A stretch of DNA of 64,000 nucleotides, taken from positions 930,001 through 994,000 of the forward strand of contig NZ_CP017661.1 of assembly GCF_016805985.1 (NCBI RefSeq), given 5' to 3'. Source of the stretch: Microbacterium sp. JZ31. Lineage in GTDB: Bacteria > Actinomycetota > Actinomycetes > Actinomycetales > Microbacteriaceae. The position numbers and the translations under genes are program-made. Position 1 is the first letter of the stretch. Every line of letters starts with the position of its first letter. This document shows, in pieces, positions 28,611 through 37,388 of the stretch. The notes under the pieces are model-generated. The model had not been told where the DNA came from. It saw only the letters and a list, made by a program, of their open reading frames with translations, and searched no databases.

Positions 28611-30647
28611 ATGACCAACCCCACCGTCGAGGCCCTCCTCGGGCGCAGCAACCGCCTGGGCGCCGACCCGAAGAACACGAACTACGCCGGCGGCAACACG
28701 TCCGCCAAGGGCACCGAGACCGACCCGGTCACGGGCGAGCCCATCGAGCTGCTGTGGGTGAAGGGCTCGGGCGGAGACCTCGGCACCCTGACGGAGGCGG
28801 GCCTTGCCGCCCTGCGTCTCGATCGGATGCGCGCGCTCGTGAACGTGTATCCGGGCGTCGAGCGCGAGGACGAGATGGTCGCCGCGTTCGACTACTGCCT
28901 GCACGGCAAGGGCGGCGCCGCGCCCTCCATCGACACCGCCATGCACGGCCTGGTGGACGCGGCCCACGTCGACCACCTGCACCCCGACAGCGGCATCGCG
29001 ATCGCCACCGCGGCGGACGGCGAGGAGCTGACGAAGCGGATCTTCGGCGACAGGGTCGTGTGGGTGCCGTGGCGGCGCCCGGGCTTCCAGCTCGGCCTCG
29101 ACATCGCCGAGATCAAGGCCGCCAACCCGCAGGCGATCGGCACGATCCTGGGCGGGCACGGCATCACGGCGTGGGGGGAGACGAGCGAGGAGAGCGAGCG
29201 CAACTCGCTCTGGATCATCGAGACCGCCCAGGCGTACATCGACGAGCACGGCAAGGCCGCCCCGTTCGGCGGCGTCCGTGCGGGCTTCGAGGCGCTGCCG
29301 CAGGACGAGCGCCGCGCGCGAGCGGCCGCGCTCGCCGCAACGATCCGCGGTCTCGCGTCGCACGACAAGCCGATGGTCGGCCACTTCACCGACGCGGACG
29401 TCGTGCTCGACTTCCTGGCCTCGGAGCGCGCGCCGGAGCTCGCGGCTCTCGGCACGAGCTGCCCGGATCACTTCCTGCGCACCAAGGTCAAGCCGATGAT
29501 CCTGGATCTGCCGGCGACCGCGACCGCCGAGGAGCAGATCGCCCGGCTGAAGGAGCTGCACGCGGCCTATCGCGCCGACTACACGGCGTACTACGAGGCG
29601 CACGCGAGCGCGGACAGCCCCGCGATGCGCGGCGCCGACCCGCTGATCGTGCTGGTGCCGGGTGTCGGCATGTTCTCGTACGGCGCCAACAAGCAGACCG
29701 CCCGCGTCGCGGGGGAGTTCTACGTCAACGCGATCAACGTGATGCGCGGCGCCGAGGCGCTGTCGACCTACACGCCGATCTCCGACGCCGAGAAGTTCCG
29801 GATCGAGTACTGGGCGCTCGAGGAGGCCAAGCTCCAGCGCATGCCCAAGCCCAAGACGCACCAGGGCCGCATCGCCTTCGTCACGGGCGCCGCGTCGGGC
29901 ATCGGCAAGGCGATCGCCACCCGCCTGGCGAAGGAGGGCGCGTGCGTGGTCGTCGCCGACCTCGATCTCGAGAAGGCGCAGGCCGTCGCGGCGGAGCTCG
30001 GCTCGACCGACGTCGCGATCGGCGTCGCGGCGAACGTCGCGGACGCGGCGGGCGTGCAGGCCGCGATCGACCAGACGCTGCTCGCCTTCGGCGGCATCGA
30101 CCTCGTCGTGAACAACGCGGGCCTGTCGCTGTCGAAGCCGCTGCTGGAGACCACCGAGAAGGACTGGGATCTGCAGCACGACGTCATGGCAAAGGGATCC
30201 TTCCTCGTGTCGAAGGCCGCCGCGACGCCGCTGATCGAGCAGGGGATGGGTGGCGACATCATCTACATCTCCTCGAAGAACAGCGTCTTCGCGGGGCCCA
30301 ACAACATCGCGTACTCGGCGACGAAGGCCGACCAGGCGCACCAGGTGCGGCTGCTGGCCGTCGAGCTCGGCGAGCACGGCGTGCGCGTGAACGGCATCAA
30401 CCCCGACGGCGTGGTGCGCGGATCCGGGATCTTCGCCTCGGGCTGGGGCGCCAACCGCGCGGCGACCTACGGGGTCAAGGAGGAGGAGCTCGGCCAGTTC
30501 TACGCCAACCGCACGATCCTCAAGCGCGAGGTCGTCCCCGAGAACGTCGCGGACGCGGTGTTCGTGCTCACGGGCCCCGAGCTCAGCCGCACGACGGGGC
30601 TGCACATCCCGGTCGACTCGGGCGTCGCGCAGGCGTTCCTGCGATGA
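28611..30647 (+). CDS. rhaEW: Fused L-rhamnulose-1-phosphate aldolase and L-lactaldehyde dehydrogenase
   Basis: This 678-residue two-domain enzyme has an N-terminal class II aldolase-type domain (about 1-420, with HVDHLHPDSG and GGHGITAWG) that splits L-rhamnulose 1-phosphate into dihydroxyacetone phosphate and L-lactaldehyde. The C-terminal short-chain dehydrogenase domain has the cofactor loop TGAASGIGKA near 423 and the active-site Tyr/Lys in YSATKADQ, and would oxidise lactaldehyde to lactate. The family is also annotated as RhaD aldolase/alcohol dehydrogenase. Start ATG 28611 follows AGGAGAG. Its stop overlaps the kinase start. Confidence 0.93.
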   Translation: MTNPTVEALLGRSNRLGADPKNTNYAGGNTSAKGTETDPVTGEPIELLWVKGSGGDLGTLTEAGLAALRLDRMRALVNVYPGVEREDEMVAAFDYCLHGKGGAAPSIDTAMHGLVDAAHVDHLHPDSGIAIATAADGEELTKRIFGDRVVWVPWRRPGFQLGLDIAEIKAANPQAIGTILGGHGITAWGETSEESERNSLWIIETAQAYIDEHGKAAPFGGVRAGFEALPQDERRARAAALAATIRGLASHDKPMVGHFTDADVVLDFLASERAPELAALGTSCPDHFLRTKVKPMILDLPATATAEEQIARLKELHAAYRADYTAYYEAHASADSPAMRGADPLIVLVPGVGMFSYGANKQTARVAGEFYVNAINVMRGAEALSTYTPISDAEKFRIEYWALEEAKLQRMPKPKTHQGRIAFVTGAASGIGKAIATRLAKEGACVVVADLDLEKAQAVAAELGSTDVAIGVAANVADAAGVQAAIDQTLLAFGGIDLVVNNAGLSLSKPLLETTEKDWDLQHDVMAKGSFLVSKAAATPLIEQGMGGDIIYISSKNSVFAGPNNIAYSATKADQAHQVRLLAVELGEHGVRVNGINPDGVVRGSGIFASGWGANRAATYGVKEEELGQFYANRTILKREVVPENVADAVFVLTGPELSRTTGLHIPVDSGVAQAFLR

Positions 30648-32056
30648 CGTCCGGATCCGTCGCGGCGGTCGACCTCGGAGCCACGAGCGGACGGGTCATC
30701 CTCGGCCGCTTCGACGGCGGGGAGATCGCGATGGAGACCGTCGGGCGCTTCCCCAACACCCCGGTGCGCACACCGGACGGACTGCACTGGGACCTGCTCG
30801 GGCTCTACCGCGGCGCGCTCGACGGGCTGCGCACGGCGTTCCGCGCGGCGCCAGGGCTGTCGTCGATCGGCGTCGACTCGTGGGCCGTCGACTACGCGCT
30901 GCTGCGCGGCGAGCGGATGCTCGGCGTGCCCTTCCACTACCGCGACGAGCGCACGGCCGGAGGCGTGGAGGCCGTGCACGCGTCCTGGCCGTTCGAGGAG
31001 CTGTACCGCCGCAACGGCCTGCAGTTCCTGCCGTTCAACACGCTGTACCAGCTCGCCGCGGAGGGGGAGGCGCTGAGCCTTGCGGACGGCATCCTGCTGA
31101 TCCCGGATCTCGTGGGCTGGCTGCTGACGGGCGAGCGCGTCGCGGAGCGCACGAATGCCTCCACGACGGGCCTGCTCGACGTCACGACGCGCGAGTGGGA
31201 CCGGGAGCTGGCCGAGCGGATCGGCGTGCCCGCGTCGATCCTGCCGAGCCTGGTCGATCCCGGCGCCACGCTCGGCGGGCTGCTGCCGCACGTGTCCTCC
31301 GAGCTCGGGGGGCAGGCGCCGGTGGTCGCCGTCGGCTCGCACGACACGGCGTCGGCCGTCGTCGCGGTCCCCATGCGCGCCGACCGCGCCGCCTACATCT
31401 CGTGCGGCACGTGGGGCCTCATCGGCGTGGAGACCGAGAAGCCCGTGCTGACCGATGCCGCACGCGAGGCGAACTTCACGAACGAGGGCGGCGTCGACGG
31501 ACGGGTGCGCTTCCTGCACAACGTCATGGGGCTCTGGCTGCTGAGCGAGACCGTGCGGGCGTGGGAGGACGAGGCGGGCGAGAAGATCGATCTGCCCGCG
31601 CTGCTGGCCCGGGCCGCTGACGTGTCGGGCCCGGTCGGCGTCTTCGACGCGAACGATCCCGTGTTTCTGGCACCGGGCGACATGCCCGCTCGGATCGCCG
31701 CGTGGCTGCGCGATCGCGGCCGGCCCGTGCCCTCGTCGCGCGCCGAGTTCGCGCGATCGATCGTGGAGAGCCTCGCACTGGCGTTCGCGGAGGCCGTCAC
31801 GAGGGCGTCCGAGCTCTCCGGCGTGCCGGTCGAGACCATCCACATCGTCGGCGGGGGAGCGCTCAACACCCTACTGTGCCAGCGCCTCGCAGACCGCGCG
31901 GGCCTGCCCGTCCTGGCGGGTCCCGTCGAGGCGACGGCGATCGGCAATCTGCTCGTGCAGGCGCGCACGGCCGGCCTCGTGTCGGGCGACCTCGAGACGC
32001 TGCGCGCGGCGGTGGCGGATGCCTTCGCGCCCGTCCGCTACGCGCCGCGGGCGTGA
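30644..32056 (+). CDS. rhaB: Rhamnulokinase
   Basis: This 470-residue FGGY-family kinase phosphorylates L-rhamnulose at O-1. Motifs: N-terminal DLGATSGRVILG, the substrate segment GVDSWAVDYALL, FHYRDERT, CGTWGLIGVE and the C-terminal HIVGGGALNTLLCQ. Start ATG 30644 overlaps the aldolase/dehydrogenase stop (ATGA), so the two are translationally coupled; a longer open frame upstream is a chance extension. It is the last gene of the rhamnose operon. Confidence 0.94.
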   Translation: MTSGSVAAVDLGATSGRVILGRFDGGEIAMETVGRFPNTPVRTPDGLHWDLLGLYRGALDGLRTAFRAAPGLSSIGVDSWAVDYALLRGERMLGVPFHYRDERTAGGVEAVHASWPFEELYRRNGLQFLPFNTLYQLAAEGEALSLADGILLIPDLVGWLLTGERVAERTNASTTGLLDVTTREWDRELAERIGVPASILPSLVDPGATLGGLLPHVSSELGGQAPVVAVGSHDTASAVVAVPMRADRAAYISCGTWGLIGVETEKPVLTDAAREANFTNEGGVDGRVRFLHNVMGLWLLSETVRAWEDEAGEKIDLPALLARAADVSGPVGVFDANDPVFLAPGDMPARIAAWLRDRGRPVPSSRAEFARSIVESLALAFAEAVTRASELSGVPVETIHIVGGGALNTLLCQRLADRAGLPVLAGPVEATAIGNLLVQARTAGLVSGDLETLRAAVADAFAPVRYAPRA

Positions 32057-32141
32057 GGCGGGCGCGACCGCCGCGGCCTGACGCACGCGCCGCCGGGCCG
32101 GGCTGAGGCGGGGTGACCGCGGGCGCGGATAGCGTGGACCC

Positions 32142-33041
32142 ATGCCCGTCTCCCTGCGCGCCTCGCTCGCCCGCCTCAACGACACCCGCAGCATCGAGCA
32201 CGGCGTGGTCTGGACGGCGGCGAACGGCCTGCTCATGCTGATCGACCCGCGCACGCTGACGCCGCGCGGGCGGCTGCTGTACCGCGGCGCCATGGCGGTG
32301 CTCGGCGCCTGGACGGCGTGGGCGACGATGCGCACCGACGCGCGGGACGAGATCGCGCCGGCCGCGCGCGGCGGCTACAGCGTCGGCGCCGCAGGCCTGA
32401 TGATGGCGGCGTCCGAGGTCACGGAGGGCCTCGACGCGCGCATCCACGACGCGATCGCCCGCCGCGGCGCCGCCCGCCCGCGGGTCGCCATGGCGCTCGG
32501 ATCCGCGGTGCTCGCCGCCGGCACCTGGTTCGCCGGGTTGCGCTCGCCCGCGGCGCAGGCCGACGGCTTCGCGGAGGAGGCGGACGACCGGCCGGAGACG
32601 ATCCCCGTGCCGGCCGATGTGCGCGCGCTGGTGGAGCTGCTGCTCGGCGCGACCGACGGCTTCGGCGCGCAGGAGCTGCGCGCGCAGCTGGCCGCGGCCG
32701 AGGCGGTCGGGTTCGAAGGGCCCGAGCCCGAAGGGTTCTGGCCGGGGATCGGCTTCGAGGTGCCCGACGGGATGCCCGCGGCCGTGCCCGGCGACGCGAA
32801 CTTCCCCGTCGTCGGGTGCTTCTCCGCGTTGGACGGCCGCACGTTCGAGCTCTACCTGACCGTGCTGGGCGGGCGGCTGTCGACGCTGTCGGTGAGCGAG
32901 GGGCGTGCCTGGACGGACGACGAGCAGATGGCGTGGATGGAGGCGGGTCGCGGCGTGCACGAGCTGCCCGCATGGCCGGCACCGGCCGATCTCGAACTGC
33001 TGATCGAGACGCCGTCCGGTCTGACCCCCGTCTCCGCCTGA
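32142..33041 (+). CDS. Membrane-anchored protein of unknown function
   Basis: I do not recognise this 299-residue protein. It has hydrophobic segments near residues 45-62, 76-92 and 115-131, then a soluble acidic C-terminal half (about 140-299) with GFWPGIGFEVPDGMPA and GRTFELYLTVLGGRLSTLSVSEGR, suggesting a compact beta-rich domain. TAGCGT lies exactly 6 nt before ATG 32142, so the message is probably leaderless. It stands alone after the rhamnose operon. Codon use matches its neighbours, so it is a genuine resident gene. Confidence 0.75.
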   Translation: MPVSLRASLARLNDTRSIEHGVVWTAANGLLMLIDPRTLTPRGRLLYRGAMAVLGAWTAWATMRTDARDEIAPAARGGYSVGAAGLMMAASEVTEGLDARIHDAIARRGAARPRVAMALGSAVLAAGTWFAGLRSPAAQADGFAEEADDRPETIPVPADVRALVELLLGATDGFGAQELRAQLAAAEAVGFEGPEPEGFWPGIGFEVPDGMPAAVPGDANFPVVGCFSALDGRTFELYLTVLGGRLSTLSVSEGRAWTDDEQMAWMEAGRGVHELPAWPAPADLELLIETPSGLTPVSA

Positions 33042-33095
33042 CCGTCGCCGGTCCCGTCGCCGAGAACCGCCGCGGCGGGATCGGTGGAGGACCGG

Positions 33096-34052
33096 TCAGT
33101 CCTTCAGGCGCACGAGGCGCTCGTGCCCGCTCTCCTGCACCTCGGCCACCTGCTCGCGCGACTTCACGAAGTCGGTGAACGAGCGGAAGCCCAGCGTCTT
33201 CTCGCTGAAGGAGGGATCCATCCGGCGCATGTGCTGCTTGACCGCCGAGGTGTGCAGCCACTCGGCGTCGTCGCCCTTGTCGCGCCCCAGACGCAGCGCG
33301 CGCTCCAGGAGCCGCGAGGCCGCGGCGTGCAGGTCCTCCGGCGGGATCTCGTCGAACGGGACGAGCGTGTCCTCGTCGGGCGGCGGCGTCTGCTTCGCGC
33401 GCGACGCGCGTCGGCTGCGCTGCGTGCCCGCGGGCTCGGCCGGCTCAGGATCGGCGGCCTTGCCCGATGACTTGGGCTTCTTGGGCACCGTGACGCCCGG
33501 CAGCGTGTCGTACGCCTCGAACTCGTCGCACGCCGCGGCGAGCGACTTGGCGGTGGACCCGGCGACACCCACGCCGATCACGTAGCGGCCCAGGCGCTTG
33601 CAGCGCTGCGCGAGCGGCACGTAGTCGGAGTCGCCCGCCACGATCACGACATGCGTGAGGTCGGGCAGGCGGAACATGTCCTCGACCGCGTCGACCGCGA
33701 GCCGGATGTCCGCACCGTTCTTGGCGTACGCGGCCGCGGGGAACAGCTGCACGAGGTCGACCGCGCGACCCACGAGCTGGGAGCGGTAGACCGCGTTCAC
33801 CGGCGACGACCAGTCGGCGTACGCGCGCGTGAGCACGAGCGTGCCGAACGAGGCCGCGTAGTCGATGACCGCGCCCACGTCGATCGTCGCGAGCGCGAGC
33901 TTCGCGGCGATATCCGGATCCGTCGGATCCTCGGCGATCTTCTGCCGGTCCTTGCTGTACGAGTTGCGGCCGTGCACACGGTCGTACCAGCTCATGACGA
34001 TGTTGTCGAAGTCGAGATAGACCGCCACGCGGGCGTCGGGGGTTTCGGCCAT
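33096..34052 (-). CDS. NYN-domain (PIN-like nuclease) protein with OST-HTH/LOTUS-like tail
   Basis: This 318-residue protein starts with a NYN domain: acidic residues Asp14 and Asp16 in VYLDFDNIV, a central KNGADIRLAVDA, and AGDSDYVPLAQR, the PIN-type metal site of LabA/DUF88 proteins. A linker rich in Pro, Lys and Arg (about 190-230) leads to a C-terminal domain (about 240-318, HTSAVKQHMRRMDPSFSEKTLGFRSFTDFV) that looks like OST-HTH/LOTUS, an RNA-binding fold. RNA cleavage or processing is therefore likely; the target is unknown. The start at 34052 has AGGAACAGGA upstream. Confidence 0.87.
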   Translation of the reverse strand: MAETPDARVAVYLDFDNIVMSWYDRVHGRNSYSKDRQKIAEDPTDPDIAAKLALATIDVGAVIDYAASFGTLVLTRAYADWSSPVNAVYRSQLVGRAVDLVQLFPAAAYAKNGADIRLAVDAVEDMFRLPDLTHVVIVAGDSDYVPLAQRCKRLGRYVIGVGVAGSTAKSLAAACDEFEAYDTLPGVTVPKKPKSSGKAADPEPAEPAGTQRSRRASRAKQTPPPDEDTLVPFDEIPPEDLHAAASRLLERALRLGRDKGDDAEWLHTSAVKQHMRRMDPSFSEKTLGFRSFTDFVKSREQVAEVQESGHERLVRLKD

Positions 34053-34090
34053 TGTCCTGTTCCTGAAGAGGGGCGTGGTGACCGGGCGGA

Positions 34091-35092
34091 TCAGCGCTCG
34101 CTGGGGTAGCTCACGCCGATCTGCCGGCGGATCTCGTCGAGCGTGCCCATGATCGCGACGGACTCGTCGATCGGCAGCACGTCACCCTGCAGCAGACCCT
34201 CGGCCACGAAGCGCTCGGCCGCGAGGGCCTGGTACTGCATGCCGCGGCCCTCGACGTGCGACTCGTAGCGCTCGATCAGCGAGCCGTCCGGCGCCGTCAC
34301 GGTGAACGCCGTGGGGGTGTACCAGACGCGGTCGATGTCGATACGCGCCTCGGTGCCCACGACGTGCGCGCTGTTCGGGCCGGAGCCACGCGACGATGAC
34401 ACGGTCGTCGACAACGCGCCGGAGCCGTGCGTCATGACGGTCGCGACCTCGGCGTCCGCGCCGGTGTCGCCCAGGCGCGCGACGGCCTTGACCGTCGTCG
34501 GCTCGCCGAGCACGTCCCACACGAACGAGATGGGGTAGATCCCGAGGTCGAGCAGCGCCCCGCCGCCCAGCGCGAGGGCGTTCAGGCGGTGCGAGGGGTC
34601 GTCCGTGATCCGCTGCGTGTGGTCGGCGAACACGGTGCGGATCTCGCCCAGCGTGCCCGCCTCCACGATCTCGCGCACGCGCACCATGTGGGGCAGGTAC
34701 CGGGTCCACATCGCCTCCATGACGAGAAGACCCCTCCTCGCGGCGAGGTCGCGCAGGCCGGCCGCCTCGGCGCGGTTGACCGTGAACGACTTCTCGACGA
34801 GCGCGTGCTTGCCCGCCTCGAGCACGAGGCGCGCGTTCTCGGCGTGCATGGGGTGCGGCGTCGACACGTAGACGATGTCGACCTCCGGGTCGGCCGCGAG
34901 CTCCTCGTACGAGCCGTGCGCGCGCGGGATGTCGAACTCCGCCGCGAACGCGTCGGCCGACGCCTGTGAGCGGGACCCCACCGCGACGAGATCGAGTCCG
35001 GCGGTGCGCAGGTCGGACGCGAAGGCGTGGGCGATGCCGCCCGTGGCGAGGATTCCCCAGCGCAGCTGTGTCGAGGGCGAGTGGCCAGTCAT
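34091..35092 (-). CDS. Gfo/Idh/MocA family oxidoreductase
   Basis: This 333-residue NAD(P)-dependent sugar or polyol dehydrogenase-like protein has Rossmann loop WGILATGGIAHAF, then VYVSTPHPMHAENA and the catalytic Lys segment ALVEKSFTVN, matching the EKP motif. Substrate is unknown; the trans-dihydrodiol dehydrogenase-like subgroup is a good match. Start ATG 35092 (MTGHSPS) is preferred over an earlier frame start at 35122, since TAGGCT lies 7 nt upstream of it, suggesting a leaderless mRNA. It lies just downstream of the Ycf46/Ycf35-like operon but may have its own promoter. Confidence 0.88.
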   Translation of the reverse strand: MTGHSPSTQLRWGILATGGIAHAFASDLRTAGLDLVAVGSRSQASADAFAAEFDIPRAHGSYEELAADPEVDIVYVSTPHPMHAENARLVLEAGKHALVEKSFTVNRAEAAGLRDLAARRGLLVMEAMWTRYLPHMVRVREIVEAGTLGEIRTVFADHTQRITDDPSHRLNALALGGGALLDLGIYPISFVWDVLGEPTTVKAVARLGDTGADAEVATVMTHGSGALSTTVSSSRGSGPNSAHVVGTEARIDIDRVWYTPTAFTVTAPDGSLIERYESHVEGRGMQYQALAAERFVAEGLLQGDVLPIDESVAIMGTLDEIRRQIGVSYPSER

Positions 35093-35138
35093 GCATCCGA
35101 GCCTATGGCGTCGCGGCGACATCCGACCGGTGGGGGAT

Positions 35139-35927
35139 CTACAGATCCACGCGCCGGGCGAAGGTGCGCTTCGGGCGCGGCTTCGGCGAGCAGAAGGCGT
35201 GTGCGCGCAGCCGCACGGCCTCGTGCGGCTGCAGGCCCGCGGCGCGGGCGAAATCGTCGAGCGACGCGAACCCGCCTCGGCGCTCGCGCTCCGCCACCGC
35301 GGCCGCGGCCGAGCGGCGGTCCATGCCGGGAAGGCGGGTCAGCACGCGCCGGGACGCCTTGTTCACGTCGACCGTCGGGCGCGCGGGGGCCGGCGCATCC
35401 GCGACGAGCGACGAGCGCGCCGAGACCGCCTCGGCGGCGAGGCCCCGCGCCTCCTCGGGAACCGGCTCGCGCCGCGGCCGCTCCCGCTCCGGCGGCCTCG
35501 GCTCGGCGCGGTGCCACGTGGCCCGCGCGTTGCGGTCGCCGCGGCCCCGGCGCCCGGTCGGACGGGAGCCGCGGCCGCTCGATGCCCGGCCCGCCGCGAG
35601 GGCCCCCGCCCCGAGCCCGCCGGCCGCGATGCGGCGCAGCACGCCCGGGTACACCACGAGCCCGTGCACGACGCACGCGGCCCAGGCGAGCGTGCGCAGG
35701 GCGAGCCCGACGTCGTCGGAGAACTCGTCCTCGATCACGACGGAGATGAACCCGGCGAGCGTGTAGCCGACGGCGGGCCACCACAGCCGCGGAGCCGCAC
35801 TCATCAGTGCGGCGGCGCCGAAGCCGAGCCAGGACCAGGCGGGCCCGCCGAAGACGGGCACGAGCCACAGGCTCGCGACGAGCAGGAACACCCATCCCGC
35901 TCGCTGCTGCGTCGCCGGCGTCGTCAC
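35139..35927 (-). CDS. Membrane protein with C-terminal helix-hairpin-helix (ComEA-like) domain
   Basis: This 262-residue protein has about four N-terminal helices (residues 12-110), then a long Arg/Pro-rich linker (about 112-180). The C-terminal helix-hairpin-helix unit (VDVNKASRRVLTRLPGMDRRSA, then GGFASLDDFARAAGL) is of the ComEA/DUF655 type that binds DNA without sequence specificity. GTG start 35927 lies 1 nt after the Ycf35-like stop, so it is the last gene of that operon. It is not a normal ComEA, which has a single anchor and no such linker. Confidence 0.8.
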   Translation of the reverse strand: MTTPATQQRAGWVFLLVASLWLVPVFGGPAWSWLGFGAAALMSAAPRLWWPAVGYTLAGFISVVIEDEFSDDVGLALRTLAWAACVVHGLVVYPGVLRRIAAGGLGAGALAAGRASSGRGSRPTGRRGRGDRNARATWHRAEPRPPERERPRREPVPEEARGLAAEAVSARSSLVADAPAPARPTVDVNKASRRVLTRLPGMDRRSAAAAVAERERRGGFASLDDFARAAGLQPHEAVRLRAHAFCSPKPRPKRTFARRVDL

Positions 35928-35928
35928 G

Positions 35929-36408
35929 TCAGATCCGGTCCTTCACGGTCAGCGTCATGGTCACGGTGTCGCCCTCGCGATGCTCGGACGCGAGCTCGAA
36001 GCCCGCGTCGCCCGCGCGCTCGCGGATGCGCTGCGCGACCGCCTGCTGCACGCGCGCGGCGTAGGCCGTGTCGAGCTCGGCGAGCAGGCGCGTGCCCCGC
36101 TCAGTCAGCGCGGCGTCCGGCAGATCGCCCGTCAGGTGCGCCTGCCAGATTCCGTCCTCATCCTGCGTCATCGCCAGCCGGATGTCGTCGACGACCGCAG
36201 CGACCTCGTCGCCGACCGCGATGTCGGTCGCGCCGATGTCGGAGAGGGCCTGCTCGAGCAGTCCGCGATCCTTCAGACGCGTGCGCATCGCGACCGCCCG
36301 CTCGCCGCCGCGCGCCTCGATGGCATCGCCCGCGGCGGCGGCACCGGCGGCCGAGAACACGCCCGCGGCCGCGAGCGCGAGGGGGATCAGGGAGATCGTG
36401 ACGCTCAC
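35929..36408 (-). CDS. Ycf35/DUF1257-like protein with N-terminal hydrophobic segment
   Basis: This 159-residue protein has residues about 40-60 (MRTRLKDRGLLEQALSDIGA) and the C-terminus (about 125-159, QRIRERAGDAGFELASE then TMTLTVKD) aligning by eye to both ends of the DUF1257/Ycf35 family. The first 35 residues add a hydrophobic, alanine-rich segment that could anchor it in the membrane. GTG start 36408 overlaps the preceding stop (GTGA). In cyanobacteria DUF1257, DUF2997 and Ycf46 genes are associated, which supports the call. Function is unknown; the similarity is seen by eye and needs a profile search. Confidence 0.7.
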   Translation of the reverse strand: MSVTISLIPLALAAAGVFSAAGAAAAGDAIEARGGERAVAMRTRLKDRGLLEQALSDIGATDIAVGDEVAAVVDDIRLAMTQDEDGIWQAHLTGDLPDAALTERGTRLLAELDTAYAARVQQAVAQRIRERAGDAGFELASEHREGDTVTMTLTVKDRI

Positions 36409-37157
36409 CGGATGAGCTCCGTTCGTCGGGCGGCCGGAGCCGCGGGGGATGCGGAGGCGGCCACGACGGCGGGCGCGTCGGCGCGCACGCCGAGGTCGTC
36501 GAGCAGCGCCTCCAGCGCCGCGTCGTCCGCCCAGCCGTTGACGTCGATCCGGCCGTCCGCGCCGATCCGGATCTCGAGCCTGTCGCGGGCTCCCGCGCCG
36601 CGGTCGATCCGCTCGACCGCGTCGCGGTAGGCGGGCGTGAGCGCCCGCAGGCCCTGGTTCCGAGACCCGATCCACGGACGGTCCGGATCCGGCAGGTCGC
36701 GCAGATACGGGCCGTCCGCGAGCAGATCGGTGGCGCGGAGCAGGCGCGCGACGTCCTCTCGCGAGGGAGCCCAGCCGGTCAGCTGCGCGTGCGTGTATCC
36801 CGTGAAGGTCATCACCGTGAGGCCGGCCGCGCGGAACGCCTCCGCGACGACCGCGGCCGCGGCCGCCTGGTCGAACGGCTCGCCGCCCAGCAGCGTGAGT
36901 CCCTCGGAGCCGGCCGAGACGGCGTCGGCGGCGAAGGACGCCGCGAGCTCGGCGACGTCGTCGAGCCGCGCGCCGCGGTGCGCCCACAGGTGCGGGTTGA
37001 AACAGCCGGGGCAGCGGACGTCGCAGCCCTGCAGCCACAGCGCCGCGCGGCGGCCGGGGCCCTCGGCGTCGGTCGCGGGCACGAACCTCGACCAGCGCAG
37101 GCGGGCGCCGTCACGCGCCACCGGCGGATCCGCGCGCAGCACGGGAGCGGACCTCAC
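36405..37157 (-). CDS. Radical-SAM activase-like protein (NrdG/PflA type)
   Basis: This 250-residue protein has the radical-SAM cluster motif CxxxCxxC as Cys45-Asp-Val-Arg-Cys49-Pro-Gly-Cys52, followed by NPHLWAHRG. The SAM-binding LLGGEPFDQ and the segment MTFTGYTHAQLTG are typical of anaerobic ribonucleotide-reductase and glycyl-radical activases. No glycyl-radical enzyme gene is next to it; instead it sits between a DUF2997-like and a DUF1257-like gene. GTG start 37157 overlaps the upstream stop (GTGA). It probably modifies or activates an operon partner. Confidence 0.85.
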   Translation of the reverse strand: MRSAPVLRADPPVARDGARLRWSRFVPATDAEGPGRRAALWLQGCDVRCPGCFNPHLWAHRGARLDDVAELAASFAADAVSAGSEGLTLLGGEPFDQAAAAAVVAEAFRAAGLTVMTFTGYTHAQLTGWAPSREDVARLLRATDLLADGPYLRDLPDPDRPWIGSRNQGLRALTPAYRDAVERIDRGAGARDRLEIRIGADGRIDVNGWADDAALEALLDDLGVRADAPAVVAASASPAAPAARRTELIR

Positions 37158-37375
37158 GCGCCCTGCCCGTCGCCGACGCCGCGCGCGACGCCGGTTCCGT
37201 CCTCGGCCGACACGCGGTCGAAGTCGGCCGTATAGGCCGATCCGGTCGTGGTCGCGCCGAGCAGGTCCTCGAGCGCGTCGAAGTAGTCGAGGCACTCGGC
37301 GCCGTACATGCCGACGGTCTCGGCGTCGATCGTGCCGTCCGCGCGCACGCGGACGATCAGCTGCTTCTGCGTCAT
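37154..37375 (-). CDS. Small DUF2997-like protein
   Basis: This 73-residue protein (MTQKQLIVRVRADGTIDAET...) has the beta-hairpin start and central CLDYFDALEDLLG typical of DUF2997, whose members begin with a short strand, a DG turn and a Cys-containing helix. Start ATG 37375 has GGAGGG upstream. It lies between the AAA+ gene (13 nt gap) and the radical-SAM gene (4 nt overlap). Family function is unknown; the recurring gene neighbourhood supports the call. Confidence 0.7.
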   Translation of the reverse strand: MTQKQLIVRVRADGTIDAETVGMYGAECLDYFDALEDLLGATTTGSAYTADFDRVSAEDGTGVARGVGDGQGA

Positions 37376-37388
37376 CCGGATCCCTCCC

